Assembly (NCBI RefSeq): GCF_048544455.1
Contig: NC_133532.1
Span: forward strand, 13,518,948-13,582,947
DNA from: Silene latifolia
Lineage: Eukaryota > Streptophyta > Magnoliopsida > Caryophyllales > Caryophyllaceae
Direction of reading: 5' to 3'
DNA: 64,000 bases
Shown here: positions 21,467-34,425 of the stretch, piece after piece
How positions within the stretch are numbered: position 1 is the stretch's first letter
How the letters are laid out: each line of letters opens with the position of its first letter
Position numbers and translations under genes: made by a program
Notes under the pieces: generated by a model
Told to the model about the DNA's origin: nothing
Databases searched by the model: none
The model's input: the letters and a program-made list of their open reading frames with translations, nothing else

Positions 21467-24400
21467 TCAAGGAACCCAGATTGGATTCCGGGGGCTAAAG
21501 AAGCATTCTTCCACATTAGCATCAAGCAGCTTCAACGCGGTCTTAGACTTGATGCACCTTGGTGTCTTGTACTGGTTCATTGACCCTCCGCGACTTATAA
21601 ACAAGTCCATCAATGCCTCAAACGTGCCGGACTTGACAATCCTTATTTCCAAGGGACCAATGCACTTGTCGTGGGTCCTACACCTTCGGTATATGTAATC
21701 GAGTTCCTCTTCGATTGTGATGCAGCATTCTTCAAGAACATCATGGAGGCTCAAGTGTCCGGGTTCTGGGATTTCCTGCCTAATTTCCCAGTACAGGATG
21801 TAGTGGCCGGGCACAGTGGATGCATCAGCATAGCTCGTGTATTCTAATAACATGGCATTGTGAGGTTCTAACAGCTTCTTTGCCTCTGTAATGCTTTTGT
21901 GAAGGTCTTCTTCGCTGGTTTTGTCGTTGTCAAGGCTTAAAACAACGTTCTTCCGGCAAATGAATCGGAATTGTGGAGCCTTGTTGTGAAATCCGGTTAC
22001 TTGGAGTACATCGCCAATACGATATCTATACAAACCTACAATGTAGCTCACAAATATCATTATGGTAGTGTTGGGAACCTAGGATCGTTTTCAGTTATGA
22101 AATTAGGGACGACAACGGATCAGATTCATGCTCTATAGATATGGATCTTTGACCATGACCCCGATCCAGGATCGACAGGTCCGACTTTTTTGGTTCTATA
22201 CACAAGGTGCAACAGATCAACTGGAGATCCAGACCCATTTTACTGACAGGAACTCTAAAGTCTAAACCATTTTGTCCAGAATTTTCAGATCTGTATCTGA
22301 TTTGTTAATATTGGCATCCCCGGTCATGATTTCAAATTAAAATGCGAATTTGAAATTTAATCCCATTCTAAAAAGAATGTTTGATACCTATTCGTATTCT
22401 TAAAATTAAGGGAAATGCAAGAAAAACAGGAAGAACAATATACAACCAAAAGCTGAGATTTATCGAGGTAACATACCAGCATAGGTGGTCACAACAAGTT
22501 CATAATAGCAGCCAACCCTTACTTCCACCAAACCCACAACATTGTTTGGTGGAACCTCGTCTTCGTCTCCCTCAAACGACCACGCATTTTCACCCAATGG
22601 AATAAACTCGAAGTATCCCATGTTAGGAAGAAGGGTAAAAGAGACCTCAGATGGACTGCACAAGGGTTTCAAATTCACACCAAAATAACACTCAGAGGAA
22701 GCATACATAGGGCAAACCAGAGGCAACTTCTTATCACTGTAGTACTCTAAGGACGGAATATATTGGGCCATAGATCCCGTCACCACCGCCTCAATGTACT
22801 TGGCCTTAGGCCAAAGCTTACACAAAATCCCTCTCCATGATGAAGAACCACATATTTCCTCAATCTCATTTGCTAGACAAGGGTTAGGTGATAAAAGCAT
22901 ACTGGTCATAGCCAATTGACACTCAGGATTAGTAATCGAAAGATCAAGTTTGCCCTTTCTGATATCATTGCAGAGTTTCATCCAGTTTTTCTCAAGGAAT
23001 GTTATGGCACGTAGAAATGCAGATGCAAAGACAGCTCCAAGGCGGAGGACTTGGTAACGAAGGACTAGGCCCGAGAGTAACTGACAGTACATGCTTTGGT
23101 TGCTGTCCTCACATAGTATGGCTTGGTCGGGACTGGTAAAGTCATTGGAGGGTATGTTTCGGGATCTTCCCTTAAAATGTTTGCTTTTATAGTAGCTTGT
23201 TAGAACTGTCCTTGCTGGTAAGCCGCAAGGAGTTGACATTTCTGCTTTCACAAAATAGAGGTACATGGCTTTTCCTTCATCCAATCCTGGGACATACCTA
23301 GAGGTGCAGTAATCAGTAGCAGTCTAGCAAATCCAGAAAACAAGTTGTTTAAGTACATTATTATACGAACCTACATATATAAGCATAGGTCTGGCAAATG
23401 GGTCATTCGGGTCGGGTTCGGGTTGGGTCACATTGGGTCGGGTTATTTTCGGGTCAATAACTTATCGGGTCATTTTGGATCGGGTCAAACTGGGTCGTTT
23501 GGGTCATTTCGGGTCATGATTTTGCCTTAATTAAGTCATTTTGGGTCAATCGGGTCATTTTGGGTCACTTAAATCGGGTCACTTTGGGTCGGGTCACTTT
23601 CGGGTGATGCATTTCGGGTTATTTTTGGGTCGGGTCACTTCGGATCGGGTCATTTTGGATCGGGTCAATCTGGGTCGTTTGGGTCATTTTGGGTCATGAT
23701 TTTGCCTTAATTAAGTCATTTCGTGTCATTTTGGGTCAATCGGGTCATTTTGGGTCACTTAAATCGGGTCACTTTGGGTCGGGTCATTTTCGGGCCGGGT
23801 CACTTTCGGGTGATGCATTTCAGGTCATTTTTGGGTCGGGTCACTTCGGATCGGGTCATTTTTAGGTCGGGTCAATCTGGGTCGTTTGGGTCATTTCGGG
23901 TCATGATTTTGCCTTAATTAAGTCATTTCGTGTCATTTTGGGTCAATCGCGTCACTTTGGGTTGGGTCATTTTCGGGTCGGGTCACTTCGGGTCTGTCGG
24001 GTCACACTTTCGGGTGATGCATTTCGGTCATTTTCGGGTCTCGGGTGTCGGCCTTATCGGGTCGGGTCATTCAGGTCGGGTCAGCTTTGCCAGGTCTATA
24101 TAAGCAGGATTTTCAAGCAATAAAACGGTCAAAATCCATGAAAAACTTTCTGATCTCCAGGGACACTATATTAACAATAAACTAAATATCTACTATATCT
24201 AGTGTATTTCGGGCGACAAATATACTTACTGCCATTTTAAAACATTTTGTTTTTCTAAAAATGCAACTATTGAAAGATAAATTCATTACCTTCCAAATAA
24301 TGTAATTGAGTTATTAATTGACATTGGATAACCTTTTACTTACTAAGCCGATTTCCCTACAGTGAACAACTAATAGAAAAGTCTAAAATTAATAAATTGA

Positions 24401-26328
24401 CGACCGCTAAAAAAATGTGAACCATGGTTTGGACTTTGGCATTACTCCTAATGTGTGCCAGGGAGGACGAAACATAAGACGCAATGTGAACTGTACATAT
24501 TTATTTACTGCTAGCGAATAAGCAAGATTCAAGAGGCTGATAATTCTCTTCACTTCTTATTCAGGATGTTCCAATCTTTTAAACTTACAAACTGACCCAA
24601 CCAAATGACCAACCCTAAATTAACCTGACCCGACCATACCCAAACAGGCGAACGTGAAACTGACCAACATCTCAATTAATCACGTCGAAGAGACCAACCC
24701 AAATGATCATACCCGAATCGACTTGACCCAACTCTACCTCAATTTTGCTAATATTGAGCTGACTTTACCCCTACAGATCGACAATTACGCACCAGGAACC
24801 AAAATAAGGGTTAAGATTTCATACTTTTTTAAACCCTTTTTTTATAAGAAAAAATAAATCTAAGGAGGTTGACGTTAGCGGTTGTTTGAAGGTAAAATAA
24901 GTAAAAGGATTAGAAATAACAAACTTCTACAACGGCATTGAGTGTTTTTAGCTTTGTATTTCAGTGTCAAGAGTCAAGACCATATAGAAAACATTTTTAC
25001 ATAAAACTACATTGTTATTATGGTATAAAAATGAAGTGCATTTGAAATAACGCAATCAACCATGGAACTAACTTAGGTCTCCTAAGAGACGATCTCTCGA
25101 TAAATTTATTGGGAGACAATCGCTATTTGAAGTATAAATGGTGCCAAAAGTATTAAAATGAGTATGCTCCCAATATAAAATAGTTTTCTTTAAAAAAAAA
25201 TAATATAAAATAGTTTACTAACAAAAATAGTTACAATTAACAAATAAATGGGTACGCTTGTTATGAAAACATGTACCTTATGAAAGACTGATTTTGAGTC
25301 ACAAACTCCCAATCAATAATAAAAGGGTTGAGAAAAACACATAAAACAGGGTCTCTCAATAATTAATGAGAGACCGTCTCTCAATACTTAATGAGAGACC
25401 GTCTCTCACAACTCTTTCTGCTAACATAGATAAAAGATAGAGCAGGAGAACAGGGTTGCTTTCTCAGTAAAGCATTCTAGTCATTGTCTACCAAAATATT
25501 CATGATTATGTTTCTCGATTGATTTAACATCCTCTGAAAATTAAGTGACCTCCACACAATTCAGACTGCAACTAAGGATAAGAATCATTACTGGTAGAGA
25601 AAGAAAATAAAAATGTCAACTAAAAAGCTTTACTGCTCGTATCTATTGAAGAGAAGAGAAAAAAAGGGAACAATTATTTAAAGTGGAAATTGAACACAAA
25701 TCTTACTGGTTCACTATTGGCATAATAAGGTTATACACAAAAGTCCTCCTGTCAAGATCTTCTGCAATTGATGGCATCAACTTAGGTTCCCCATTTGAAG
25801 TTCCTGAGCTGAAAATCAATTGACAAGAATAAAGACATGAGATTCTTCACTATTCTGAACTTAAAAGAAAGCGTGGATAATACGTTTGAAGAAAAGACAA
25901 ATAACTAATATGAGACGGTTACACGTGAACCAACCCATAACCTTATTAAATCAAGAAAACATAACGATTCAGGAAAATATCCCACGTGAAACTGTCTCAT
26001 ATAACGCTTACTGTTTAAGAAAAATGACAAAGTAAGACCTGCATAACATCTCTGTTATATTATGGCTAGTAATAAGCGAGGAGTCCTCCCCATTGGCGAT
26101 CCTCTGGATGTATGGCTGAATGCCATCATATCCAATGACTGGGACTCGTTGTTTGAAAGTAGAAATATCTTTTGAGCCCTTCATATACTTATTCAGATAC
26201 TCGGTATCTTTATTCCGAGTAATTATATCTTTCAACAGTTTTTCCTGAACCTCATCAGTATTAACTGTAAGCTTTTGTAACTCCATTAATGCCTCCTCAC
26301 CTTTGTACTCCAACTTCTTACCATCCAT
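21467..26328 (-). CDS. GH3.17: GH3 acyl-acid amido synthetase (IAA-type), 4 exons
   Basis: GH3 enzymes use ATP to adenylate an acyl hormone and join it to an amino acid. The closest match I can recall is Arabidopsis GH3.17, which conjugates indole-3-acetic acid and so lowers free auxin in the cytosol. Exons, 5' to 3': 26328-26039, 25808-25707, 23297-22477, 22035-21467. All introns are GT-AG, phases join, and the product is 593 aa, normal for the family. ATP/AMP motifs are present: SSGTSNGEPKLMPS (residues ~97-110), YASSECYFGVN in exon 3, and YAGLYRYRIGD across the last junction. The C-terminus KTPRCIKSKTALKLLD is typical of the group II (auxin) branch. Intron 2 is 2.4 kb and carries a minisatellite. 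No defect is seen. The exact paralogue number is uncertain. Confidence 0.95.
23394..24100. repeat. TCGGG-type minisatellite with ~205-bp higher-order unit (GH3 intron 2)
   Basis: The array is made of GGGTCGGGTCATTTCGGG-like short units. Superimposed is a longer period: GATGCATTTC recurs near 23606, 23811 and 24016 (205 bp apart), and CATGATTTTGCCTTAATTAA recurs near 23515, 23695 and 23900. It lies wholly inside GH3 intron 2. Its strand-reversed relative is at 8698-8965. Confidence 0.88.
24590..24740. repeat. Degenerate TCGGG-type fragment
   Basis: Short CTGACCCAACCAAATGACC-like units without a clear period, in the opposite orientation to the array 500 bp away. It is still inside GH3 intron 2. 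Confidence 0.55.
25907..26003. mobile_element. Short palindromic MITE candidate in GH3 intron 1
   Basis: ATATGAGACGGTTACACGTG at the left pairs with CACGTGAAACTGTCTCATAT at the right, giving ~20-bp inverted ends around a ~55-bp centre. Related CATATGAGAC-type pieces occur near 27425-27515 and 27890-27960. No target duplication was assigned. Confidence 0.55.
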
Positions 26329-27132
26329 GGGAGTTATTTGCAGGTCTAAAGAAGAAAGTCACAGAGAAGTATTTCTTATGCAATGCTCTATGCTTGTAGG
26401 CAATGCACCTATATATAATAAAGGACAGAGCAAAAATAATCCAGTAAAGCTCCTTTGTTTTCAAAAGAGAAAAGAGAAAAAAATAATGTAAAATCAACAC
26501 TTTTCCTGACTTACAACAGTGATAATATTTTATGAGAATATGGATAGGGTCTTTTCTACTTATTATTTAGAGCACTTTTCAATTTTTAACTTTTAATATT
26601 AAATATCAGACGTCAGATGCCAAAACTGTGGCTTCCATTTCTCGACAAGCACTAGACCTTCAATGTGGTGCGCAATCAAGGATGTCACTAGCTAATCAAG
26701 GAAAACTTATTGCATTCTCTTTATCAATTATCCATATAGAACTATGTTGTTACTTGTTAGTATGAATTTTCAGTCCTAAGAAAGTAATTAATTATTTCTA
26801 ATCCTCTCTGATATTGTCAGCATTTAGATTTCTTTCCACAAAGTTTTAAATTAAACCGCCTAATAGCAACTTGTTGACACTAGTATTTGGCCATCTTGTT
26901 TGAGATTTCAACTGACCCAACTTACATTGTCAATGACCATCTTTACCATTACAGGTGACCCTGGTATTTGAAGGGGTCACTCCCTTTAGGAAGATAAAAA
27001 TTCTAAAAACCCTTTATAACTGTGATTATGATGTGGTCTAGCAGCAAGTTATTGCTAGACTGTCAGGAGACTTGTTACAAGACAATAGCAGTCATATAAA
27101 AATGTACTACTACTCTCACTGTCCCAACATAC
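26329..27132. other. Region upstream of GH3
   Basis: This 0.8 kb contains no open frame of interest and must hold the proximal GH3 promoter. I looked for auxin-response TGTCTC/GAGACA elements and saw no convincing cluster. Confidence 0.45.
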
Positions 27133-27701
27133 CTTTCAAGATTATTTTGCATTTTGTAAACGTGTTAAGGTTGCCAGCGACCACGAGGTGACTCTCCAAA
27201 TGCGCAAAGTAAAGGTCCTTAAAGATGTAGAGAGCTTGGCAGTTGGCTCCTAAACAAAAAAAGAAACAAGAATAATAACATCAATACCTCTACAATAATG
27301 CCAAGAATTAATGAAATATATTTTGCCACTTTGCCTACAAACTTGGCATACTCGATGTGATTCCCATCTCAGTATTTGATTATGGATCATTACATCTAGT
27401 GAGTTTTGTACAAGAAGGTCCTATATGTGAGACCAATCAAATAATTATCTATTTCTCATTTAATTAGAAGGTTAATGGGTTGGTCCCATATGCAAAACCA
27501 TCTCATATAAGTTGAAGTGCATAAGATAATAAGCTCATGTTTCCAAAACCAGCACCAATATGGTGCTCAGATCCTCATCCAATTTCGTTCATGTTTGTAG
27601 CACTTGATATTGTAGTGTGTAGTGATTACACAAAAGAGCTGGTACAATATTGCTGCAGCAAACATGTAGAAGTGTGACCAGTATCATGTTACAAATTTTA
27701 A

Positions 27702-27880
27702 TTAGTACTGTGACAAGATAGACATGGCAGTATCTGGTTCCTTCGGCAATTCAGCAACGCAAGTTGCATACTTATTCTTCCCAATACATGGAACAAATCG
27801 CAATATATCAGCTTCTGGCCGCTGCCATTCACGCAACAGTATTTGATGCATCATATAGCCATATATGACACCGGCCAAAT
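27702..27880 (-). CDS. Unidentified terminal exon candidate
   Basis: About 58 codons read without low complexity, from DLAGVIYGYMMHQILLREWQ to a C-terminus KEPDTAMSILSQY followed by TAA. A TAAG acceptor-like site sits at the 5' side near 27880. The amino-acid composition looks like real globular protein, but I recognise no family. If it is the last exon, the segment at 27133-27249 must belong to a different transcript. Confidence 0.35.
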
Positions 27881-28098
27881 CCTTAGGCATATCTCATTTA
27901 ATTCTAAGATTAGTGGGTTCATCTCGTATGAGAGACTGTATCCTATACACTCAAGAATCAATAGACTCGTGTTTCCGAGACATGATAAAGCATACGACCA
28001 CCTTCCCGGCATCCCCCACCATAGACGGGAGCTTTTGGGGTATATGGTTAATGGAGTTGTTAAGACTGTGGAGCAGTGGACAAAACGGAAAGCAAATA

Positions 28099-28299
28099 CT
28101 CCCTCAGTCATTTGTTTACCATTGATTTTGGCACAAAGACCAAGGAAAAAGGAGACAGCCAATTATTGGATGACAAGTAGGCCAAATTGAGTGTGGAGAA
28201 ACAAATTGCTCATCAAAGGCATTCCCAAAATAGAAAGGTAAACAATTGACTTAGACACCCAAAAATAGAATAGGTAAACAAATGATCGAGACGAGGGAG
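28099..28299. mobile_element. Stowaway-type MITE, 201 bp
   Basis: Begins CTCCCTCAGTCATTTGTTTACC and ends GGTAAACAAATGATCGAGACGAGGGAG in inverted form, with TA on each side (28097-28098, 28300-28301). This is a non-coding Tc1/mariner-derived element. Confidence 0.88.
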
Positions 28300-28730
28300 T
28301 AAAAAGCATCTCTTATTTCTTGAAGGCATATAACATCAAATCCTGTTATAGTTGACAGCATCTGTCCGTTTCTTTCTCAAGTGGCAAGTAAAAAATACAA
28401 GATTTATGTGAAACGTGAGGATCTAATTAGATTACAAAGTACAAGCAACTTGCAAATCTGCCTTAATATGTATGAAAGCATCACAAAGCAATCCAGTATT
28501 GTAGGCTTGTATCACATATATAGGCATTTCTGGTCGGATTGATAACAATAAACATGCAACTAGTGTAGCTGCCTCAATCAATTTAGCAACTTGAAAGCAT
28601 CAAAGGCATTCCAATAATATATCATATAACATAAATGAGCATTCCTAGCTACCAAATTTATGTACCACTAAAAGAAGAAAACAACAAAACCCTAGCCTCT
28701 AGCAAGGCTCTTGCCTATGGCAAAGTACAG

Positions 28731-28896
28731 CATGGTTCAAAAACTCGGTATTGGTCGTAGTCGCGGTATAATCGGTCCTTAATCGGCCGTCGCGGACGGA
28801 TAGCGGAATTTTCTCGGCGATGTCTCATATCGGTAGATTGAAAATACGATACAACTTGGCCGATACGATACAACTCGGCCGAGATTTTGAACCATG
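28731..28896. mobile_element. hAT-like MITE, 166 bp
   Basis: The element begins CATGGTTCAAAAACTCGG and ends CCGAGATTTTGAACCATG. It is flanked by the perfect 8-bp duplication AAGTACAG (28723-28730 and 28897-28904). The interior is unusually GC-rich for the region (CGGCCGTCGCGGACGG). It interrupts an exon-like minus-strand segment. Confidence 0.88.
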
Positions 28897-30235
28897 AAGT
28901 ACAGTGGTCGGATCATCGGATGTGGTTGAATGTACAGTGTTCCTTCACTATGCTGGAAACACAAAGTGGTTAATGAAAATTGCATCGAGAAGTGCAAACA
29001 ATTTTACTAAGATCTTTTCTCATTCACTCCATTTTATCAGGACCCTGGTAAGAAACAAGGAAAAATAAGAACCACTAAACCCCACTACACCAAAGAAAAG
29101 GTGGCTGAGGTCAGAAAAACATCCTTATCCATGTCGTCCTTAGATATCATACATCTTTACTCTGTTCAAAAGGTACCACTCCTTTAGCACATGTACTCTT
29201 CAACAAGGTTGGTGCTCGCCGCATCGGCTTTGTTTTTTTATTTTCCATTAAAGAACTAAGACCTATACCCCCACAGCTAGAGTTCTCTGTCCTACTGCCT
29301 AATTTAGCCTATCATGGCGAAACACGAATGTGAAAGCATCTCAAATTGCTGCCCTGTATCTGCAAAGCTTGTGATAGTGCCAAAGGAAAGTGAGTATTTA
29401 CGAGGTTGAACCATCCTTTTCATGCTCTAGGTGGAATACATAAGTGTGCCACCAATCACATCATGGTGCCCTACAATTATCAACCCTCTGGAGTCGTATT
29501 CTCCGTACTATACATCACCATTAGTTTTTCTTCTAGGAATATAGGTGTTCGTCACATCTTTATCAATATCTTACCCATATTCGAGTGTTTCTTAAGTATG
29601 GCTAATTTATGTGCATGGCTTCATTAGGAAATCATGTACTGAAGATTCTCAAGAAAAAATTAAGATATTACATCAACAAATGCCGTGTTCACTCCTAGGA
29701 GTTGACTTAACCGGACCCAACCACGACTCTAGAGAACTTGAAAATCATAACCAATACTGATTCGCCCTGAAGATCTAGATTAAGCACAATACCCATGCAA
29801 GGCGCTAACTATCGCGCACCAAAATTCAAGGCAACCCGAAACTTAGCACAGTAGAAAGGACTCATAACCAGCAGCCTGACATTACAAAAAGACCTAACAT
29901 ATAGATTTTATTAGCAAGTATTTTCCGAAAATGAAGTCCCAAGTATTCACATCCATGTCAAAATGTCGAACATAAATCTGTACTAATGTAAACGTGAAAT
30001 TAAGGTAACAGCTAATAGCAATATATGTTGAAGCAAACTGTTGCCGCTTCAATTGGTTTTCTTAGCTTATCTAGAAAATGGATTTCATTATTCAGAAACA
30101 AGTATACATAAAAGTACAAATTCAGTACAATGTGCATCAAATTTTTCTTATTGTGGACCAGCACTCAGCTAAGGCCATGAGGCTAATGCCAAGACAAAAG
30201 TAGGAAATGAAAGGCTATGACAAGAAAATGGTGAG

Positions 30236-30600
30236 TGGGAGCATAGTCATTTACATAATGAAGGCACGCTTTTGACAAGAGAAAGGCAGAGGAATAAGCA
30301 TGGATTGCAAATGTGCCTTAAGTTGAATTCAAACATGCTTTTCAGGCTTAAAGTTGATAAAAGTGGTTGCTTCTTTAGTTTGGGAAGTGTGTGGTTGGGG
30401 TCATTTCATGTGTTCTTACTCCCTCTAACAAAACCCAAAACCTTAATACCATGTAAAGGTTGTGCTTAGTAATCGATTAGAAGCGACTTTCGTTGTATTC
30501 AATTTGAGCCTCGACAAATAACGAACTGAAACAACTTTGTAACAGTTTGAAAGTTACCACCAGTGTATTATGAGGCAATATCGGTCTCATTTTAGTGCAA
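30236..30600. repeat. Dispersed duplication, copy A
   Basis: About 350 bp match 34333-34680 closely, starting near GTCATTTACATAATGAAGGC and running through GTTGTGCTTAGTAATCGATT to GAGGCAATATCGGTC. Both copies are in the same orientation, about 4.1 kb apart. Copy B adjoins the tandem triplication. Confidence 0.85.
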
Positions 30601-31194
30601 CGTCCGAAATTTTAGGAGGTTCTTTTCATGTGTTGTTACTCACTTTAAGACGCATATAGCCATATATTATTGATTCAACTGCACTGTCAATGGCTTGTGA
30701 GTTTCAAGAAAGTTGCCTGGACTTGATGGTTGTTTCTTGTCAATTATTTCTGTATTTAGCCAGCCATGGAGACACTGTATCTGATACGACTTACAATACT
30801 GTAAGAAACCTCCGTTTCTCACCTTATAGTGCTTACAACATAACTCGGCCATGTCCACTGTGAGACCAAACGATGGAATTTCCCTCACCTCGTCTACATA
30901 AACTCCTAGTATTGTGTTGTTTCCAAAAAAACCTTCATGTCTCGCCTTATATTGTTTACTCCATAACTCGACCATGTACCCTAGGAGACTCAAGATGGAA
31001 TTTCACTCACCATGTCTACATGATGCCATGATCTACTAGTATCGTGTTGTTCCGAGAAAAAGAGCACTATTATCGTGCTTTGTATGCCGAAAAATCATTA
31101 CATGAAACTTTTTTATATCAACACCTCCGATTAAGAAGAGACGAATGATAATGAGTCCAAAAATATACCCGTGCAATTTTGCACGGGGTTTAAG

Positions 31195-31198
31195 CTAA
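31195..31198 (+). mobile_element. Helitron 3' terminus (plus strand)
   Basis: A hairpin CCCGTGCAATTTTGCACGGG at 31168-31187 is followed by TTTAAG and CTAA, then T. A GC-rich hairpin about 10 bp before CTRR is the signature of a Helitron 3' end. I could not identify the matching 5' TC end to the left. Confidence 0.6.
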
Positions 31199-32724
31199 TT
31201 ATCATTAGGTTTCTGGCTTCGCCAACCCACCATTGAAAGCACACGTATAGTACGCGCAACAGCCTTTTCAAGAGGCATCAATGACAAATAACAAGCGCAC
31301 ATTCATTCAATTCATGACGTCAAAGCATATATGAGATGCAATCATGTACTTCAGTATGCTATTGACATAAAGGCAGAAACCATGTAGTGGTGTAGTAACA
31401 AGGGATTACCAGCCGTTTTTTAAGTTCTTGGAAGATTAATCTCTTGATAATTTCCTCTTAATTTTCTTTTACCAAATTAAACAGATTTTTAAACTATTCT
31501 CTTATCTTCAATTAAAACACTAAGCCTTAATATGCAATGGAAATTATTTTTACTGCAAAGTGTTTTCAAAATATAGCCCTCGTGAAGTTCCAAGTAGATT
31601 TTAAGATTTCAATTGCGTATTTAACGGTTAGGTTGTCTGCTAATGCACTCATAATTTTAGTTGTAAGAAGCTAACTTTGAGGTGTGCGGGTGCTCATGTA
31701 CTTCGAGTGAAGTTTTGGTACAACTTGCTCACCGTAGGTCTGACCGGCTGGGGAGGATGAGACCTACGACGCTAGGTAGACAGACTTAGTTGAAATGGTG
31801 ATGTCTATGGCTTACTTTAGAAACACCTCTGAATTGGGAGCATCTAACCTGAGTGAAGACTTGCACAAAATACATTGTCGGTGTGATGTGTGTTGCATAC
31901 ATAAGGTGAAGTGGACTACTACGTATGCTCTATACGTTTTCTTCTGGTTTGCTTATTATGCCACCCAAGTCCCATCACCGCTGTTATCCATAGCTTTTAG
32001 TTCTTGATATGTTAACCTCTTTGTGACTCAAAATGTTTTTGATTTTGAAGAACATAAGTTTGTCTGAAAAAGAAAAATGTGTGCCTATTGTGCATTAGAC
32101 GTGCATCTTTGCCTCAAGCTTTACGTGTCATCGCCATGATCCCTTGTCTTCTATATGTACCTTTCGCCTTTCAAACTATGGTCTAGGGCTGAAGTGATGG
32201 TATTGTCATATTGGCCGTTGCTGAAGGGTTGCAGTGGTGGGTCGACGGGATGACGTGGGTGAGGGTATGAGGTCCTTAACAAAGGGTATAAATGCTACTT
32301 TGGCTAGTAAAAACACCCGAAATAAGTTTTATGAAATGAACTTCAAAGGAACATGTAAACAGTTAAACCAACAGAGGTTTGGTTAAGTAATTTGAAATTT
32401 CAGGTAAAAAGGATTGTTTGATTGACTTAAATTTGGCTAGATGAGGGAATTATACATAACAATCAATGTTAATTGGCAAAAAAAGATACATTCAAATACC
32501 TTCAGTGCAAGCGCCATCGAATCTGGGCTGTCAGGAGGAAACGTACACTTGAGAATGCAAATGTATATCTAAGAAATTATCAAGGAAACGGTATAAGATA
32601 ACAATTACCAGCAAAGCTGCTTTCAGTCAGTAGTTTGACATCTCCAGTTAAACTTAGTACTAGTAACGGGAAAAAAGAAAATATATGCTCAGCAAATGCA
32701 ACGAGTCTTGTATGAAACAATTTT

Positions 32725-33451
32725 GGGTTTTTCTATATAGTACCCTCCATTTTTTACAAATTCTATATGGCACCCTTCGATTTTTAAAGTTCTACATGAT
32801 ACCCCCTAAATTCAACATGCAAATCCAACCGTGACCTTGAACTTTGAAAACCGTTAAGTTATTTGTTAAATTTTCTAATTAGGTAGATGAATGACTCTTA
32901 TACCCTTATTTAACGTTTAATCCACTTTCTTCCTCAATCACCTCACCATAACTAATATTCTTAATCCTTCTTCTACCTCCCACCATTTTCACCATTAACA
33001 CCATTAAATCAATAATACCCATATTTATTCTTTACTTCATCAAAATAACCACACACTGATATGCTCGTTTTTTTTGCACCAATACCACTACCTTCAATTC
33101 TCTTCTAAACTACCAAAAATATTGTTAAAACAAGAAAATAAAAGTTGCAGAAAAGTGGGTAGCAAAAGGAGAAAGAAAATCATGAGCAGATGATGGGATG
33201 GTGGTGAAAAAGATGAAGAGAAAACGGATCATTAATTGGGTTAATAAATATGTGTATTGATGAACATGGCGCTAATTGTGGATTAAGCAAACAAGTTTGA
33301 CGGAAAAATGACTAATTGACAGAAAAGTTAACGGAAATTATGATTAAGGGCACCATGTGGAACTTTAAATAACACGGGGGTACCTTATAGATTTTGAAAA
33401 AAGGGTACTATGTAAACTAAAATAATACGAGGGTACCGTATAGAAAATCCC
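32725..33451. mobile_element. MULE-like non-autonomous transposon, 727 bp
   Basis: Left end GGGTTTTTCTATATAGTACC and right end GGTACCGTATAGAAAATCCC form imperfect terminal inverted repeats. The perfect 9-bp duplication AACAATTTT flanks it (32716-32724 and 33452-33460), which points to a Mutator-type transposase. The interior is AT-rich, with subterminal copies of the CTATATGGCACCC type and no coding region. Confidence 0.9.
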
Positions 33452-33634
33452 AACAATTTTATTTGTAAGATCTACATCAATACTTATGCATTTAACAATA
33501 TGATCATTGGGTTTATGTCACTTGTAAATCTATATCATAAAAGTTTTGACCACGAAATTTTAGGATACATTAACAAATGTTTGGACGCTCGTGGTTCAAG
33601 TTCAACCAAAATTACCCAGTCTCCAAGACTCCAA

Positions 33635-34425
33635 ATCAACTTGAAGAAGCTTGTACACCCATCTCATATATTTTATGCCAAACTCTAGTCACAATCATGT
33701 CTGCATCTCCCTGCAATCCACCATAAAAATTACTCAGAAAATCTACTGCACCAGATATTGGCAATTTTGCATGCTGCTAAAGGAGCATTGAGAGTGAAGT
33801 TGTAAGTCATTTACATAATGAAGGCACGCTTTTGACAAGAGAAAGGCAGAGGAACAAGCATGGATTGAAAATGTACCTTAAGTTGAATTCAAATCAACTT
33901 AAAGAAGCTTGTACTCCCATCTCATATATTTTATGCCAAACGCCAGTCACAATCATGTCTGCATCTCCCTGCAATCCACCATAAAAATTACTCAGAAAAT
34001 CTACTGCACCAGATATTGGCAATTTTGCATGCTGCTAAAGGAGCATTGAGAGTGAAGTTGTAAGTCATTTACATAATGAAGACACGCTTTTGACAAGAGA
34101 AAGGCAGAGGAACAAGCATGGATTGAAAATGTGCCTTAAGTTGAATTCAAATCAACTTAAAGAAGCTTGTACACCCATCTCATATATTTTATGCCAAACG
34201 CCAGTCACAATCAAGTCACAATCATGTCTGCATCTGCCTGCAATTCACCATAAAAATTACTCAGAAAATCTACTGCACCAGATATTGGCAATTTTGCATG
34301 CTGCTAAAGGAGCATTGAGAGTGAAGTTGTAAGTCATTTACATAATGAAGGCACACTTTTGACAAGAGAAAGGCAGAAGAACAAGCATGGATTGAAAATG
34401 TGCCTTAAGTTGAATTCAAACATAC
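33635..34425. repeat. Tandem triplication, 258-bp unit
   Basis: Three head-to-tail copies begin AAATCAACTT(G/A)AAGAAGCTTG near 33633, 33891 and 34149. Each contains an exon-like minus-strand segment with a TTGCAG acceptor. Copy 3 carries a small extra CACAATCAAGT insertion near 34207 and a changed base after the acceptor. Confidence 0.92.

Noticed and set aside
25075..25420. GAGAGAC/GTCTCTC inverted motifs in GH3 intron 2, considered as a MITE or auxin-response cluster
   Set aside because: The motifs are several short palindromes without consistent ends or duplication, and they are intronic. Evidence was too thin for a feature.
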